Assembly: GCF_017745275.1 (NCBI RefSeq)
Contig: NZ_JAGHZS010000002.1
Span: forward strand, 545,859 to 609,858
Length of the DNA: 64,000 nucleotides
From: Chitinophaga sp.
Lineage (GTDB): Bacteria > Bacteroidota > Bacteroidia > Chitinophagales > Chitinophagaceae
Reading direction: 5' to 3'
Part shown: piece by piece, positions 35,457 through 45,522 of the stretch
How the letters are laid out: each line of letters starts with the position of its first letter
Position numbering within the stretch: position 1 is the stretch's first letter
Notes under the pieces: model-generated
What the model was told of the DNA's origin: nothing
Database searches by the model: none
What the model saw: only the letters and a program-made list of their open reading frames with translations
Made by a program: the position numbers and the translations under genes

Positions 35457-36506
35457 TCATTTATTCGTTTCCGGGAGGGAGTGATGAATGAATGCTGTCA
35501 CCTGCGCCATGATTCGATCCCGTATCCACTGCGTTTGAGCATCATCCAGTTCTGCCAGCATATTCCCGTTGTCTATATTAAAATCTGCGTATACATCATT
35601 CGCAAATTCTTCTTTTATTTCTTTCAATCGTTTTTCGTTGTTGGTATCCAACCGCCCGGTTTTCGACAGTGCACTATTCAGCCTGTTGGCTGTAATATAG
35701 GTGGATATGGCGGTTACTAAAAAGGACAACTCCTCAGCGCGTGAGTGAACGTTAGGAATAAACGACCACTTTTCTGCTTCATGGAATTTTTCTTCTTCAT
35801 CGAACGCCGGATTTTTATGTTTGATCACGGGCCGGCTGCTCAGTACTACTGTTGAATGATGGAATGGCTTAATCACCACGCCTTCCATAACGTTGGGCGT
35901 TATCTCCGGTAAATGCAGCAATGCCGGGATAGTAGAGGGAAGATGAATGTCGAAATTTAATGCATCATTCCACTTGCCAATGAATAACGGTTTTGCATAA
36001 AAAATATTAAAGCGTTCAAAATAAGTAATAGCGGTATCGTAGTCGAGATAGATTTTTGAATCTGCATCTTCCGGGTATAGTGCAATATCAAACGCGCAAA
36101 ACCGGATAGTGGGACTATAATATACGCCCGTTTGAATAGCTTGTACCTGTTCATCCGGTGGCACATCCGGATGGGGATATTCCCCGCCAAATAGTTCTCC
36201 GTATAGTATATAGCGGTATGCGGGCATATCCTGCTGTAATTGTTCAAACAGGGAGAGGACGCGGCCTTCGAGGTCAGCAACCACCTGTTGGAATCCGAAA
36301 AAATCATCTCCCCATTGAAGATACTCTTTTCGCTTAGCGTATCGTAACTGTTGATGATCGTATACAAAGCTGAAATTAGCGCCGTGTATTTTTTCTGTTA
36401 CTACCCACTTTAGTTTATAAAGACTGTTTAATTCTTTTTCTGATAAGGTAAGTCCTTTGGAATTTTTGGGCATTTTCTCATATGCCGAATGCTCGCTCAT
36501 GGCCAT
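35457..36506 (-). CDS. Rnl2-type RNA ligase
   Basis: The product has 349 residues, close to T4 Rnl2 (334). Nucleotidyltransferase motifs are in order: motif I EKIHGAN with nucleophile Lys 39, motif III YGELFGG near 108, motif IIIa FCAFDIALY, motif IV EGVVIKPF near 212 and motif V VIKHKN. A helical C-terminal domain follows, as in Rnl2. It should join a 3'-OH to a 5'-phosphate in RNA through an AMP intermediate. It is isolated, with no RtcB, Pnkp or toxin gene nearby. A second ATG at 36500 is equally possible. It converges with the gene at 33120, 24 bases apart. Confidence 0.85.
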   Translation of the reverse strand: MAMSEHSAYEKMPKNSKGLTLSEKELNSLYKLKWVVTEKIHGANFSFVYDHQQLRYAKRKEYLQWGDDFFGFQQVVADLEGRVLSLFEQLQQDMPAYRYILYGELFGGEYPHPDVPPDEQVQAIQTGVYYSPTIRFCAFDIALYPEDADSKIYLDYDTAITYFERFNIFYAKPLFIGKWNDALNFDIHLPSTIPALLHLPEITPNVMEGVVIKPFHHSTVVLSSRPVIKHKNPAFDEEEKFHEAEKWSFIPNVHSRAEELSFLVTAISTYITANRLNSALSKTGRLDTNNEKRLKEIKEEFANDVYADFNIDNGNMLAELDDAQTQWIRDRIMAQVTAFIHHSLPETNK

Positions 36507-36561
36507 AAAACAACGGGTTAATCACCAAACAATTTGATGGCAAATATAGGTATTCTGTGTA

Positions 36562-36939
36562 TTAATACCTGTATTGCATTTTACTAAACTGGTGTGGCGG
36601 AATTTTCATTTCCCGTTTGAAGAACCGGTTAAAGTAGGCAGGGTCATCGAAGCCGGGTTGGTAAGATATTTCCTTTACTGTTAATGCGCCATGGTAAAGG
36701 TATCGTTGTGCTTCCAGTAATATCCGTTGTTTAACCAGGTCTCCTGCCGAAGCGCGTGCATATTTCCGGGTCAGTAAATTGAGTTGTTTAAGGGAGATAT
36801 TCATCTGCGCGGCGTAGTCGTGTGGCAGGTGTTGTTCCCGGTAGTAATGATTCTCATGGTAATAAAGTTTGTTTGACAGGAGCAAAGCTACAGCCGGGGT
36901 GGGCCAGGAAAAATGGATGTTTGGCCCGAAAAATTGCAC
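36562..36939 (-). pseudogene. AraC-type DNA-binding domain remnant
   Basis: The 125-residue frame holds only the C-terminal DNA-binding part of an AraC regulator (DYAAQMNISLKQLNLLTRKY, LTVKEISYQPGFDDPAYFNRFFKREM, PPHQF). The sensor half of about 160 residues is absent. An in-frame TGA lies eight codons before the GTG at 36939, and only about 80 bases separate it from the next gene, so the missing half is not nearby in any frame. I read it as a truncated gene; a single-domain regulator starting at an inner ATG cannot be excluded. Confidence 0.6.
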
Positions 36940-37018
36940 TTTCGGGAATGCGCCTATCTTTCAATAGCAAATACTGATTATATTTTGGGTTATTTTTATC
37001 ATTAAATCCTATATACCT

Positions 37019-37627
37019 ATGAGCAATGGAATAGATGCGAAATTTGTGCAGGAGCGATACGAGAAGATGTCTAACGACGAATTAATATACCTGGTTACGC
37101 ATGATGGGGCAGGACTGACGCCGGCCGCACTGGTAATTGCAAAAAATGAAATTGCAAAGCGTGGGCTCAAAGGTGGCTATGCTGATGCACTGGAGATGCA
37201 GAATAAAACTTACACCATTGAAGAAATTGATGCTTATTGTAGCTTGATTAATGATTTGAAATGTCCTATTTGCGGGGAGCGCTCTACACCATTAAATGGC
37301 ACCGTCACCACGGAGGTTATCAGCTTTATCCTGATGATGCAGACTAGGACAGCCGTCTATGTGGGATGCCCGGATTGTTTGGATGACTTGAGTAATGCTG
37401 CATTGAATAAAACGGTGATATTAGGTTGGTGGAGCTTTTGGGGCATCTTTAAAACTATTGGAGCTATCATTGACAACATTAAGTATAAACGTGCTAATCA
37501 CTACGAATCGCCCAATATAGCTTTGAGATATTTTGTGTTATCACATATTGGCTTGATAGAATTACATAAAAATGATCGTACCATGTTAGACCAGCTAATA
37601 GCAAAGCATAACATGACCTGTGCATGA
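37019..37627 (+). CDS. Zinc-ribbon-containing protein, unknown
   Basis: The protein has 202 residues. An N-terminal helical segment (residues 1-60) contains YEKMSNDELIYLV. A probable zinc site follows, CPICGERS at about 81 paired with CPDC near 120, then hydrophobic segments (VISFILMMQ, VILGWWSFWGIFKTIGAIID). It may be a peripheral membrane protein. I do not recognise the family. It is followed by a convergent terminator at 37645-37672. Confidence 0.6.
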   Translation: MSNGIDAKFVQERYEKMSNDELIYLVTHDGAGLTPAALVIAKNEIAKRGLKGGYADALEMQNKTYTIEEIDAYCSLINDLKCPICGERSTPLNGTVTTEVISFILMMQTRTAVYVGCPDCLDDLSNAALNKTVILGWWSFWGIFKTIGAIIDNIKYKRANHYESPNIALRYFVLSHIGLIELHKNDRTMLDQLIAKHNMTCA

Positions 37628-37644
37628 GCACAAAAAAATAAAAA

Positions 37645-37672
37645 AGCCGCAGGTAGTTATCTACCTACGGCT
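37645..37672. terminator. Bidirectional terminator ending the SusC/SusD operon
   Basis: Stem AGCCGCAGGTAG / CTACCTACGGCT with loop TTAT and one wobble pair lies between convergent genes. On the minus strand it is followed by a long T run, so it mainly ends the SusC/SusD operon. Confidence 0.85.
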
Positions 37673-37698
37673 AAAACACCTGCTGATAATTGCCGGTG

Positions 37699-38859
37699 TT
37701 ATTGTTGGGGTAGCCAGTATTTATATCCCCTGCTTTTTACCTCCAGCCAGCTTTTGGGCGCACTCCAGTAGTTAGGTACATCCAGTGTGAAGTCTTCATT
37801 TACGTAGGTCAGGACATCCGTGTAATCCTGACCGATGACGTTTTTGTAGTGGATGGTCAGTTGTTTGAGGCGGGGATCATAAAAGTTTTCGTCGGTAGAT
37901 TGTTGTACGGTGCCGTAGGCGAAGGTCGCCATCGGGAAGTCGGTATTGCCTGCGAGGATAGGATCCTGCCGGTATAAGCCAAAGTTTTGATCTACCAGCG
38001 TCAGCATGTTGTACATCCAACCGGCGGAATGTAAACCATGTACTTCAAAGGACCAGGCGCTGGATCCCCAGATCATGTATTTGCCGTTGAGCTGAGGATC
38101 ATCAGCCATGCTCAGCGGGGTAATGAACTTGTACTTTCTGAGTCTTCCGTCTGGTGCGTTTTCACCTCCGTTGCCCGCCAACTGTACAGAGTAATAGCGG
38201 CCAATAGGTATTTTGGGTATAGGAAAACCGGACCAGTTAACGATTTTATCTTTTGTTACCAGCAAACCTGCAATCATGAACTGGGTGTATTGCCGGCTTA
38301 GTGGCAAGCTATCTGCACGCACTACTTTCAATGGGAAGGCATAGTCCTGGTATTCCTTCATTCTATCTCTTTCTACCGGCACGGTGAAAATGAGAGACGA
38401 AGAGGAGGATCCTTTAGGGATGGTTACCACGAACCCATTTTCTTTGGCATCGAAAGGTGCATTCACCGTGTAAGCAGCGGGAGCAGGAATTTTCTTGTTG
38501 TCATTTTTCAGGATGTTGAAATCTTCCAGCGATTCCGGATCAAAAGCTACTATCACGCGGTAATCCCGGCTGGCCGGCAGCGAGCCGCCGATACCTACTT
38601 TGAACTTTATATCCGCATTAAAAGTTTTGGTATCAATGATGGTGTCAGAATCATATTGGGCATTGAGATATTTGAGGGTATCCACGAACGTATGTACGGC
38701 AACGTCGGAGATCTCCCTTTCTGTGGAGGAAGTAGAGGAGGCGGAAATAATATAAACTTCCTGTTTGTAAAACTCTTTGTTTTCGTAATCAGGTTTGCCG
38801 CAGCCATGCAATATGGCAGCAACAAAGGCGATGGAGAGAATATGATAAATGCGTTTCAT
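37699..38859 (-). CDS. DUF1735/DUF4361-type surface lipoprotein
   Basis: This 386-residue lipoprotein (signal ending ILHGCGKPDYE) carries a DUF1735-like beta sandwich at about 35-160 (IKFKVGIGGSLPASRDYRV, VTIPKGSSSSSLIFTVPV) and a C-terminal DUF4361-like domain at about 215-385 that ends with the aromatic-rich LEVKSRGYKYWLPQQ. Proteins of this layout follow SusD genes and are glycan-binding accessory lipoproteins. I start at the ATG at 38859; the eight upstream residues lack signal character. It lies 20 bases after the SusD gene stop. Confidence 0.85.
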   Translation of the reverse strand: MKRIYHILSIAFVAAILHGCGKPDYENKEFYKQEVYIISASSTSSTEREISDVAVHTFVDTLKYLNAQYDSDTIIDTKTFNADIKFKVGIGGSLPASRDYRVIVAFDPESLEDFNILKNDNKKIPAPAAYTVNAPFDAKENGFVVTIPKGSSSSSLIFTVPVERDRMKEYQDYAFPLKVVRADSLPLSRQYTQFMIAGLLVTKDKIVNWSGFPIPKIPIGRYYSVQLAGNGGENAPDGRLRKYKFITPLSMADDPQLNGKYMIWGSSAWSFEVHGLHSAGWMYNMLTLVDQNFGLYRQDPILAGNTDFPMATFAYGTVQQSTDENFYDPRLKQLTIHYKNVIGQDYTDVLTYVNEDFTLDVPNYWSAPKSWLEVKSRGYKYWLPQQ

Positions 38860-38879
38860 GTTGTCTGATTTAAAGTGTG

Positions 38880-40829
38880 TTACCATCCTGGATTTTGTGT
38901 CAGTGTTCCCCAGTAGTTGGCTACTTCCTGGTAAGGAATTGGCAGGAAGTAATTTTTAGGCCGGAATACATAACCATCGATCACGGCTCTGTCGTAGAAG
39001 CCACCATCAGGAGAGAGGTAATTGCATCCATATACCAGGCCTCCCATGCCAAGGCTGTTTCCCCAGTTATCGCGGGTAGTTTTAATGGCATCTTTCCAAC
39101 GGCGAGAATCAAAATATCGCCGTGCTTCAAATGCCAGTTCCACATAACGTTCGTGCTTAATACGCTCCCGCGTGATTTCTTTGCTGGCAGGTTCATAGCC
39201 GGGCAAGCCTGCGCGGAACCTCACCAGGTTGAGATATTTGAGGATATCTGCATCACCGGGCGAATATTCGTTTAATGCTTCTGCATAGGAAAGATAAATT
39301 TCTGCCAGGCGTATAGCATGATAAGGTTTATCATAGCTGCCTCCTGCTTTCTGCTCATCATCCGCCACCCATTTTACGATCTGGTAACCGGAACGTACAG
39401 AGGGACGGTCTGTCTGGATGTAGCCGTCCAACGCATTGGCTTTGTAGTCGGCATAGTACATGGTACCATTGTTCTGCAGGTAGCCGCGACCAATAAACCC
39501 GATAGTTGCATAGAAGCGGGCTTCCCGGAAAAGGCAGCGGTTGGGCACTTTGGGGTTGATATTAGACTGGTTAAACCCGGTAGTGATGGGACTGGCATCT
39601 TCCGGACCATTTCCCCTGATATAAAGACCATCGCCATTCTCCGCTACTCCAATATCGTTATACAGTTTCCTGTTTTCTTCATCTATGGTGTTGCCGTTAT
39701 TCATGAAGTAGGCATCTACCAACTTTTGGGTGGCAGCTACTCTTCCGGCAAATTGGGCTCCTTCACTATTGTTGTAGTTCCGTGGAATTCCCATGATGGT
39801 GAGGGCCCAGGTTTGACTACCCTGGTTGATAATCCAGATGGCTTCTTTATTCCAGAATGATTTACCACCGGAAAACAAACCTTTATAAGAGCGGTATGGA
39901 TCGATGCCTGCAGGTCCGTTAGGCCAGGCAACGTTGTTGCCCGGGAAGTTACCCAATGGAACCGTGAGTTTTTCGCTGTTGGCAGGCACTGTAAACAGCT
40001 CAAATTTCCCCTGGTCAATCACTGCTTTGGCGGCATCTGCTGCTTTTTTCCATTTTAACGGATCTACTGCTGCGGAGAAGTAAGATTTTCCTTTGGCATC
40101 TTTGAAGTTGTTGTAGTCGGGGTTACCATTCACTAACGGACTGGCATCCCAGAGCAGTACCCGTGCTTTAATGGCCATCGCAGCTTCACGGGAAGGGCGC
40201 CCCAGATCTACGTTCTGGATTTTTTCTTTGGGCGGCAGCAGGTTAATACAGGAATCCAGTTCTGTGGTGATGAAGTTCACGCATTCCTCTTCCGTATTTC
40301 TCGTAGTAGGTAACTCTTCTGTTTTAGAGTAGTCGATTGTTTTACTGACGATGGGAAAAGGACCATACAACTCCAGCATCTGTGAATAATAAAATGCGCG
40401 CAGGAACCTGGCATCCGCTGCATATCCTTCTATTTCGCCAGGTACCAGCAGTTTGTCGTTTGCCTTGTGATAGTTTTCCAGGAACAGGTTACAGGTGCGG
40501 ATAGCTTTGTAATAATCCGACCAGAAATTATATATCGTGTTATCCGGGTTGAACTTACCCTGGGCGAAATTAAGATTGGCATAACCATCCAACCCTGCGT
40601 GTCCTTCGTCATAGTTGGTATTAAAAGGCCAGCTGTTGATCATATCAGAATAAACGGGCATGGCGCCGTAACAGGCGGCCCAGGCTTTCCGGATATCAAT
40701 GCGTTGAGTCCAGATGTTATTGAGGTTGTTTACCTCATGCAGGTATTCATCCGCTTCCAGGTAGTGGCAACTGAAGGAAGGAACGAGGAAGAACAGGACT
40801 ACAAGTAATTTTATGATATTATTTTTCAT
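38880..40829 (-). CDS. SusD/RagB family outer-membrane lipoprotein
   Basis: The protein has 649 residues. The lipoprotein Cys is in VPSFSCHYLEADEY (about 21). TPR-like helices follow (IRKAWAACYGAMPVY, AIRTCNLFLENYHKA, AADARFLRAFYYSQMLELYGPFPIV) and the RagB/SusD C-terminal region carries AIRLAEIYLSYAEALNEY and ERYVELAFEARRYFDSRRWKDA. It should bind glycan outside the cell and hand it to SusC, encoded ten bases before it. The start is the ATG at 40829 (MKNNIIKLL); three codons upstream is another. Confidence 0.95.
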   Translation of the reverse strand: MKNNIIKLLVVLFFLVPSFSCHYLEADEYLHEVNNLNNIWTQRIDIRKAWAACYGAMPVYSDMINSWPFNTNYDEGHAGLDGYANLNFAQGKFNPDNTIYNFWSDYYKAIRTCNLFLENYHKANDKLLVPGEIEGYAADARFLRAFYYSQMLELYGPFPIVSKTIDYSKTEELPTTRNTEEECVNFITTELDSCINLLPPKEKIQNVDLGRPSREAAMAIKARVLLWDASPLVNGNPDYNNFKDAKGKSYFSAAVDPLKWKKAADAAKAVIDQGKFELFTVPANSEKLTVPLGNFPGNNVAWPNGPAGIDPYRSYKGLFSGGKSFWNKEAIWIINQGSQTWALTIMGIPRNYNNSEGAQFAGRVAATQKLVDAYFMNNGNTIDEENRKLYNDIGVAENGDGLYIRGNGPEDASPITTGFNQSNINPKVPNRCLFREARFYATIGFIGRGYLQNNGTMYYADYKANALDGYIQTDRPSVRSGYQIVKWVADDEQKAGGSYDKPYHAIRLAEIYLSYAEALNEYSPGDADILKYLNLVRFRAGLPGYEPASKEITRERIKHERYVELAFEARRYFDSRRWKDAIKTTRDNWGNSLGMGGLVYGCNYLSPDGGFYDRAVIDGYVFRPKNYFLPIPYQEVANYWGTLTQNPGW

Positions 40830-40839
40830 AAACGTCATT

Positions 40840-43800
40840 TTAAAGGTCTAATCCAATTTCCAATCCCACGGAGAGTGTTCGTTTTAAAGGATAGGCGTAG
40901 GAAGATGTTTGTTCCGGGTTCCAGTCTTTAAATGTGGAGAAGGTGTACACATTGTCGCATCTGCCGTAGTAGTAAATACTTTTGAACATTGACTTTTTTG
41001 TTCTCGGTGTCCAGGTGTATCCCAGTTCTGCATCTGCAATTCTGAGATAAGAAGCTTCTCTTAACCAGAAAGTAGAGTTTTGTGCATTGTTCAGGTTATC
41101 TGAACCGTATGCCAGTCGCGGATAGGTGGCATTGGGATTTTCAGTAGCCGGGTTGCCGGAGTAGGAGGCGGGTGTCCAATGATCTTTCACTGCAGCGGCA
41201 TATACGGCGCCGTTTTGGTTACCACCGGCATTATATGGATTGAAAGGTATTCTTCCTCCGTAAATGCTCCTGAATTGGTTTAACTTGCCGATAGCGCGGG
41301 TAGCGAAAGTCCATCTTTTATATCGCAGGTCAATGGCCAGTGAGTAGCTCCATTTGGGATAGCGGTTACCGGTCCAGATTCTGTCGTTGGCCGTAATCAC
41401 ACCATCGCCGTCAATGTCTTTGTATTTGATATCACCGGGCATTACTTTATTCCAGGTTTGGACCGGGCTGTTGTCAATATCTTTCTGATCTTTAAACAAT
41501 CCCAGTGCGAGATAGGTGAGGTCACGTCCCCAATCGAGGCCAATGCCGCTCTGGTAGGCTACTTTAGGATCCAGTTGCCCGTTTTCTATGATCTTGTTGG
41601 TATTGTAACTAACAATTGCTTTGATATAGTTGATTTTGAAATCGCCTAACGATTTAGTGTAGGTGAGGTCAAAGTCAATACCTCTTGACTGGGTTTTACC
41701 CAGGTTGGCTTGCGGGGTGGAAGGCAATCCCAGCGTGGCTGGCAGCCGGCTTAAGGAGATCAGCTGATCAGTGTTCGTGTATTGATAAGCGTCCACAATC
41801 AGTTTCATGTCTCTGAAAAATCCTATTTCCATGCCCAGGTTCAATTTTTGGTTGCGTTCCCAGGTAAGATTCAATTGTTCCAGCCGCGATTCCCCTACGC
41901 CGGGGATATAAATGCCACTACCTGCCGCTTGTCCAACGCCAAAAGAATAACCCGTACGGCTGCCGGTGGTAGCCATATAGCCGAAGCGGGAGGCGTTCCC
42001 TGCTGCACCTACTACGCCAAAGGATACCCTGAATTTGAGGAAGTCTACCACGTCTGCGATGCCACCGTTCCAGAAATGTTCTGCAGAGGGTACCCAGGCA
42101 AAACCTATGGAAGGGAAGGTAGACCAGCGTTTATCCGGTGTAAACATTTGTGATCCGGAAGCGCCGAAGTTGATATCCGTAAAATACCTGTCGGCCCAAC
42201 CGAAAGTGACGCGTCCGGCCAATGATTGTTCGCGGGAAGGCAATGCATTGATCAGCAGGGTACCGCCGTCTCCTTCGGGGGCGTCGGTGAGGAATTCCCG
42301 TTGTTTATACAGCATCAATCCTGTTACCGCCAGTTTTTTGAAAAAGGTACGCGCATAATTCAGGCTACCTTGCAGCTCTACTACGCGGTTGCCCGTGGGA
42401 GCCACATATTCGAAGCCCATTTTATCGTTGATATCCGGCGTTTTGTTGATGGTGACCAGGTTGCCGTCTTTATCCCGGCCGGTACCCATATAGCTATTCA
42501 TATAGTCGATAGCGTGACGCTGGTAGTCTTTCTTATAGCGATGTGTGTAGTAATTACTTTTCGTGAAAGAGGCGATGCCACTGAGAAACAGTCCCTCTGT
42601 GAGCCAGTTCAGTTTCTGGACCAGGTTCAGGTTAGTAGACATGTAGTTGGCATAGTTTTTCACGAACCCGGTTTTGGTGAGCAGCGAATAGGGATTCACA
42701 ATGCCCGTGGGTTCTTCCGGCGCAGAGCCATCAGAAAATTGTGCGGGAAACAACGTAGGGTTTACGTTATTCATGATATCCAGCAGCCTGTCTGCTCCCT
42801 GTCCCGGTTCAGTAGTGGTATTGTAACGACCGTCGAATCCAATTCCCAGTGTAGTGGTGGGCGTTAGATCTGCTTTTAAGTTAGAGCGGAAGTTGAACTG
42901 GTTGTAGTTGGCGTTGGAAGCACTTTTGCTGTTGAACATGCCTTTTTCATTATACAACCCGCCGGACATATAATAGGTGACCGCATTACCACCGCCGCTG
43001 ATATTGAAGTTGGCTTTGGTAGCAGGATTGTTCTGTTTGATCATCGTCTTGTACCAATCCACATTCGGGTAGAAGTCCATATCATTGTCGGCAAATTTTG
43101 CGATTTCCTCATCGCTGTACATCGGGCGTTTATCTCTTACCACCAGTGCTTCATTTTTCATTTTGGCAAAGGTGGGAGCATCTACCCAGGTAGGTTTGTA
43201 AGTAGCGTTGTTGACAGAGCGGGAGGCAGAAACCCGTACGGTAGGCTTGGAGGCAATTTTACCGGTTTTGGTGGTAATTACGATAATACCATTGGCACCT
43301 TCAAGGCCATATACCGCAGTAGCTGAGGCGTCTTTCAATACCGAAAAAGTAGCGATATCGTTGGGGTCTACGTCGTCGATATTTCTTCTTAATCCATCAA
43401 TTAATATAAGGGGAGAAGTATTGCCCGATACGGAGTTAATCCCCCTGATGATGAAAGAGGCACCATCTTGTCCGGGCTGGCCAGAAGACTGTACAAACGT
43501 AACACCCGCTACGCGTCCGGCCAACTGTGAGGTGAGCGAACGGGTAGGGGCTTTTAACTCCGAAGGGTTGACAGTGGTAATAGCACCCACCACGCTTACT
43601 TTTTTTTGTGTACCCATGGCCGTTACCACTACTTCATCTTTGGTAAGGCTCTCCGATTCCAGGATGATGGGGAATTTCCGGAGACTGGCATAGGGAATTG
43701 TTTTGACTTCTACTTCCTGGGTTTTATAGCCCACGGAGGAAACTATCAGGGTCGCATAGCGGGAGATATTACCTAATACGAAATAGCCGTTTTTATCCGA

Positions 43801-44241
43801 TACAGTTCCTACCAGTGGATTCGCTTTCAGGTAAATAGTAACAGCATTGAGTGGTTGATTCTGAAGATCCGTAATGTTACCTGATAGCGTAACAGCATTG
43901 TTGGCAGAGTCTTTGGTTGCCAGCAGCGCAGAACGTGGTGTATGTAAGGTAACCAGTTTATTAGCATTGATGCGGAAGGAGATGTCGGTATCTTTCAGGA
44001 TGGCTGTTAATGCCACGGAGATATCAGTGGCTTTACCATCATATGCACCTGCAGGTTTGTTAAACATCGGATCTTCGGTATATAAAAACCGGTAGGCCGT
44101 TGTTTTTTCAATATACTCCAGCACTTCCCGGATAGGTTTCTTTCCTGCCGGAATAGCGATTTGCTGCGACCACACGTTCAGCGAGGGACATAGCATGATA
44201 ATAAGATACAGCAGTAGCTTACAGCTTTTTTTCACATTCAT
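40840..44241 (-). CDS. SusC/RagA family TonB-linked outer-membrane protein
   Basis: The product has 1133 residues: signal peptide (ending NVWSQ), STN domain (about 30-90, KKPIREVLEYIEKTTAYRFLY), carboxypeptidase-regulatory-like domain (about 117-205, SGNITDLQNQPLNAVTIYLK), then the SusC plug with the family signature (IIRGINSVSGNTSPLILIDG and SATAVYGLEGANGIIVITTK) and a 22-strand type barrel. The STN domain matches control by the FecR/sigma pair upstream on the same strand. It imports glycan fragments with the SusD protein. No glycosidase lies in this operon, so the target glycan is unknown. Confidence 0.96.
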   Translation of the reverse strand: MNVKKSCKLLLYLIIMLCPSLNVWSQQIAIPAGKKPIREVLEYIEKTTAYRFLYTEDPMFNKPAGAYDGKATDISVALTAILKDTDISFRINANKLVTLHTPRSALLATKDSANNAVTLSGNITDLQNQPLNAVTIYLKANPLVGTVSDKNGYFVLGNISRYATLIVSSVGYKTQEVEVKTIPYASLRKFPIILESESLTKDEVVVTAMGTQKKVSVVGAITTVNPSELKAPTRSLTSQLAGRVAGVTFVQSSGQPGQDGASFIIRGINSVSGNTSPLILIDGLRRNIDDVDPNDIATFSVLKDASATAVYGLEGANGIIVITTKTGKIASKPTVRVSASRSVNNATYKPTWVDAPTFAKMKNEALVVRDKRPMYSDEEIAKFADNDMDFYPNVDWYKTMIKQNNPATKANFNISGGGNAVTYYMSGGLYNEKGMFNSKSASNANYNQFNFRSNLKADLTPTTTLGIGFDGRYNTTTEPGQGADRLLDIMNNVNPTLFPAQFSDGSAPEEPTGIVNPYSLLTKTGFVKNYANYMSTNLNLVQKLNWLTEGLFLSGIASFTKSNYYTHRYKKDYQRHAIDYMNSYMGTGRDKDGNLVTINKTPDINDKMGFEYVAPTGNRVVELQGSLNYARTFFKKLAVTGLMLYKQREFLTDAPEGDGGTLLINALPSREQSLAGRVTFGWADRYFTDINFGASGSQMFTPDKRWSTFPSIGFAWVPSAEHFWNGGIADVVDFLKFRVSFGVVGAAGNASRFGYMATTGSRTGYSFGVGQAAGSGIYIPGVGESRLEQLNLTWERNQKLNLGMEIGFFRDMKLIVDAYQYTNTDQLISLSRLPATLGLPSTPQANLGKTQSRGIDFDLTYTKSLGDFKINYIKAIVSYNTNKIIENGQLDPKVAYQSGIGLDWGRDLTYLALGLFKDQKDIDNSPVQTWNKVMPGDIKYKDIDGDGVITANDRIWTGNRYPKWSYSLAIDLRYKRWTFATRAIGKLNQFRSIYGGRIPFNPYNAGGNQNGAVYAAAVKDHWTPASYSGNPATENPNATYPRLAYGSDNLNNAQNSTFWLREASYLRIADAELGYTWTPRTKKSMFKSIYYYGRCDNVYTFSTFKDWNPEQTSSYAYPLKRTLSVGLEIGLDL

Positions 44242-44380
44242 GTGACTGATGGTTTAAATGATGACTATAGGCAAAGCAGATACCTGCGGGCTTCATGACG
44301 TCCGCAATACCTCTGGTACTTAAAGTAATCCTGGTTTTAAAATGGTGTTATAGTGCGGATGTTACCTGCACATTTGCTAT

Positions 44381-45454
44381 TTATTGGTTGATATAAATTT
44401 TATTGCCTGAACTGGTGTAATGAAATGGAATAGTCTGTTGCAATGCAGGAATAATTTCTTGAATAGACTCATTAGAGAAAGTTCCTGTGATGCGTATGTC
44501 CTGGAATACAGTATCATTAAAGTAGATGTATACATTGAATTTTCGTTGCAGTTCATTTGCGACGTCCTGGAACCTGGTAGAACGGAATACTAATTTGTTT
44601 TTTAGCCAGGCCGTTTCGTCGAAGCTGCTGTCGATACGGTTAAGTGTTAGGTGTTGTAGTGACACAGTTTCATTGCGTGGTTCTTTTGGTGTACTGGTGT
44701 AGTTGTTTTGTTTTTGACTGATGGTGACTTTTTCCCTGGGCCTTAGCAGGATGACTCTTTCCGGATCTTTCTCCGTAGTGAGTTGAATGGTGCCGGTAAA
44801 CAGGGAGGCTTCCACGATTGAATCTTCTGCGTAGGCCTTCACGTTAAAGGTGGTACCGAGTACTGTTACGGTTACAGACGAAGTGGCTACCAGCATTGGC
44901 ATGGCCGGATCTTTCTTTACATCAAAGTAAGCTTCTCCTTCCAGGTTAATCCGGCGATTTTTTATCCCGAAGTCTTTATCATACGTCAGGCGGCTGCCGG
45001 AATTCAGGATCACCACGGAGCCATCCGGCAAATGCACGGTGGTTTTGGCGCCGCGTTCCGTGTTGATTTTATTCACGAAGTTACCGGCCGCGTTATGGCT
45101 GGCGAACAGGTATAGTCCTGTGAGCACTGCCAGGTTTAGTATAGCCGCTACGTATAGTTTGGAATAGCGTCTGAAATGTTTTTTAAGGCGGCTGTCTGCC
45201 GGTGCCAGGTCATCGTTGGCCGGGAGGTCGTTGGCGGGTACTTCCCCGATCTGCCTGAGCAGGCGTTTTTCGCTTCGTTCCAACATAGCGGGATCATCTC
45301 CCATTATAATTTCCAGGTTGAAAATGGCATCCAGAATTTCTCCCTGCTGTAATTCCTCCTGATGTTTTTTTAGGAGGAACTCCAGTTCTTTAATCTCGTG
45401 ATCAGAGATCTCATGACTAAATTTTTTTGCGAGCAATTCCCAGATTCTGTCCAT
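44381..45454 (-). CDS. FecR-family anti-sigma factor
   Basis: This 357-residue protein has a cytoplasmic N-terminal region, one membrane helix at about 99-119 (LYVAAILNLAVLTGLYLF), the FecR domain (TTVHLPDGSVVILNSGSRL, GEAYFDVKKDPAMPM, VLGTTFNVKAY) and the C-terminal DUF4974-like domain (FRSTRFQDVANELQRKFNV, ITGTFSNESIQEIIPAL). It should restrain the sigma factor encoded 68 bases upstream until the SusC STN domain signals. Spacer to SusC is 139 bases. Confidence 0.93.
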   Translation of the reverse strand: MDRIWELLAKKFSHEISDHEIKELEFLLKKHQEELQQGEILDAIFNLEIIMGDDPAMLERSEKRLLRQIGEVPANDLPANDDLAPADSRLKKHFRRYSKLYVAAILNLAVLTGLYLFASHNAAGNFVNKINTERGAKTTVHLPDGSVVILNSGSRLTYDKDFGIKNRRINLEGEAYFDVKKDPAMPMLVATSSVTVTVLGTTFNVKAYAEDSIVEASLFTGTIQLTTEKDPERVILLRPREKVTISQKQNNYTSTPKEPRNETVSLQHLTLNRIDSSFDETAWLKNKLVFRSTRFQDVANELQRKFNVYIYFNDTVFQDIRITGTFSNESIQEIIPALQQTIPFHYTSSGNKIYINQ

Positions 45455-45522
45455 GTAAATGGCGGTCGTTTATTAGAAGGAGTAGTAAAACAACCGTTTA
45501 CCCTTAAGTGCGGAAAAAAAAA

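Noticed and set aside
42226..42867. 213-residue plus-strand frame
   Set aside because: It is antisense to the SusC gene and has no recognisable domain.
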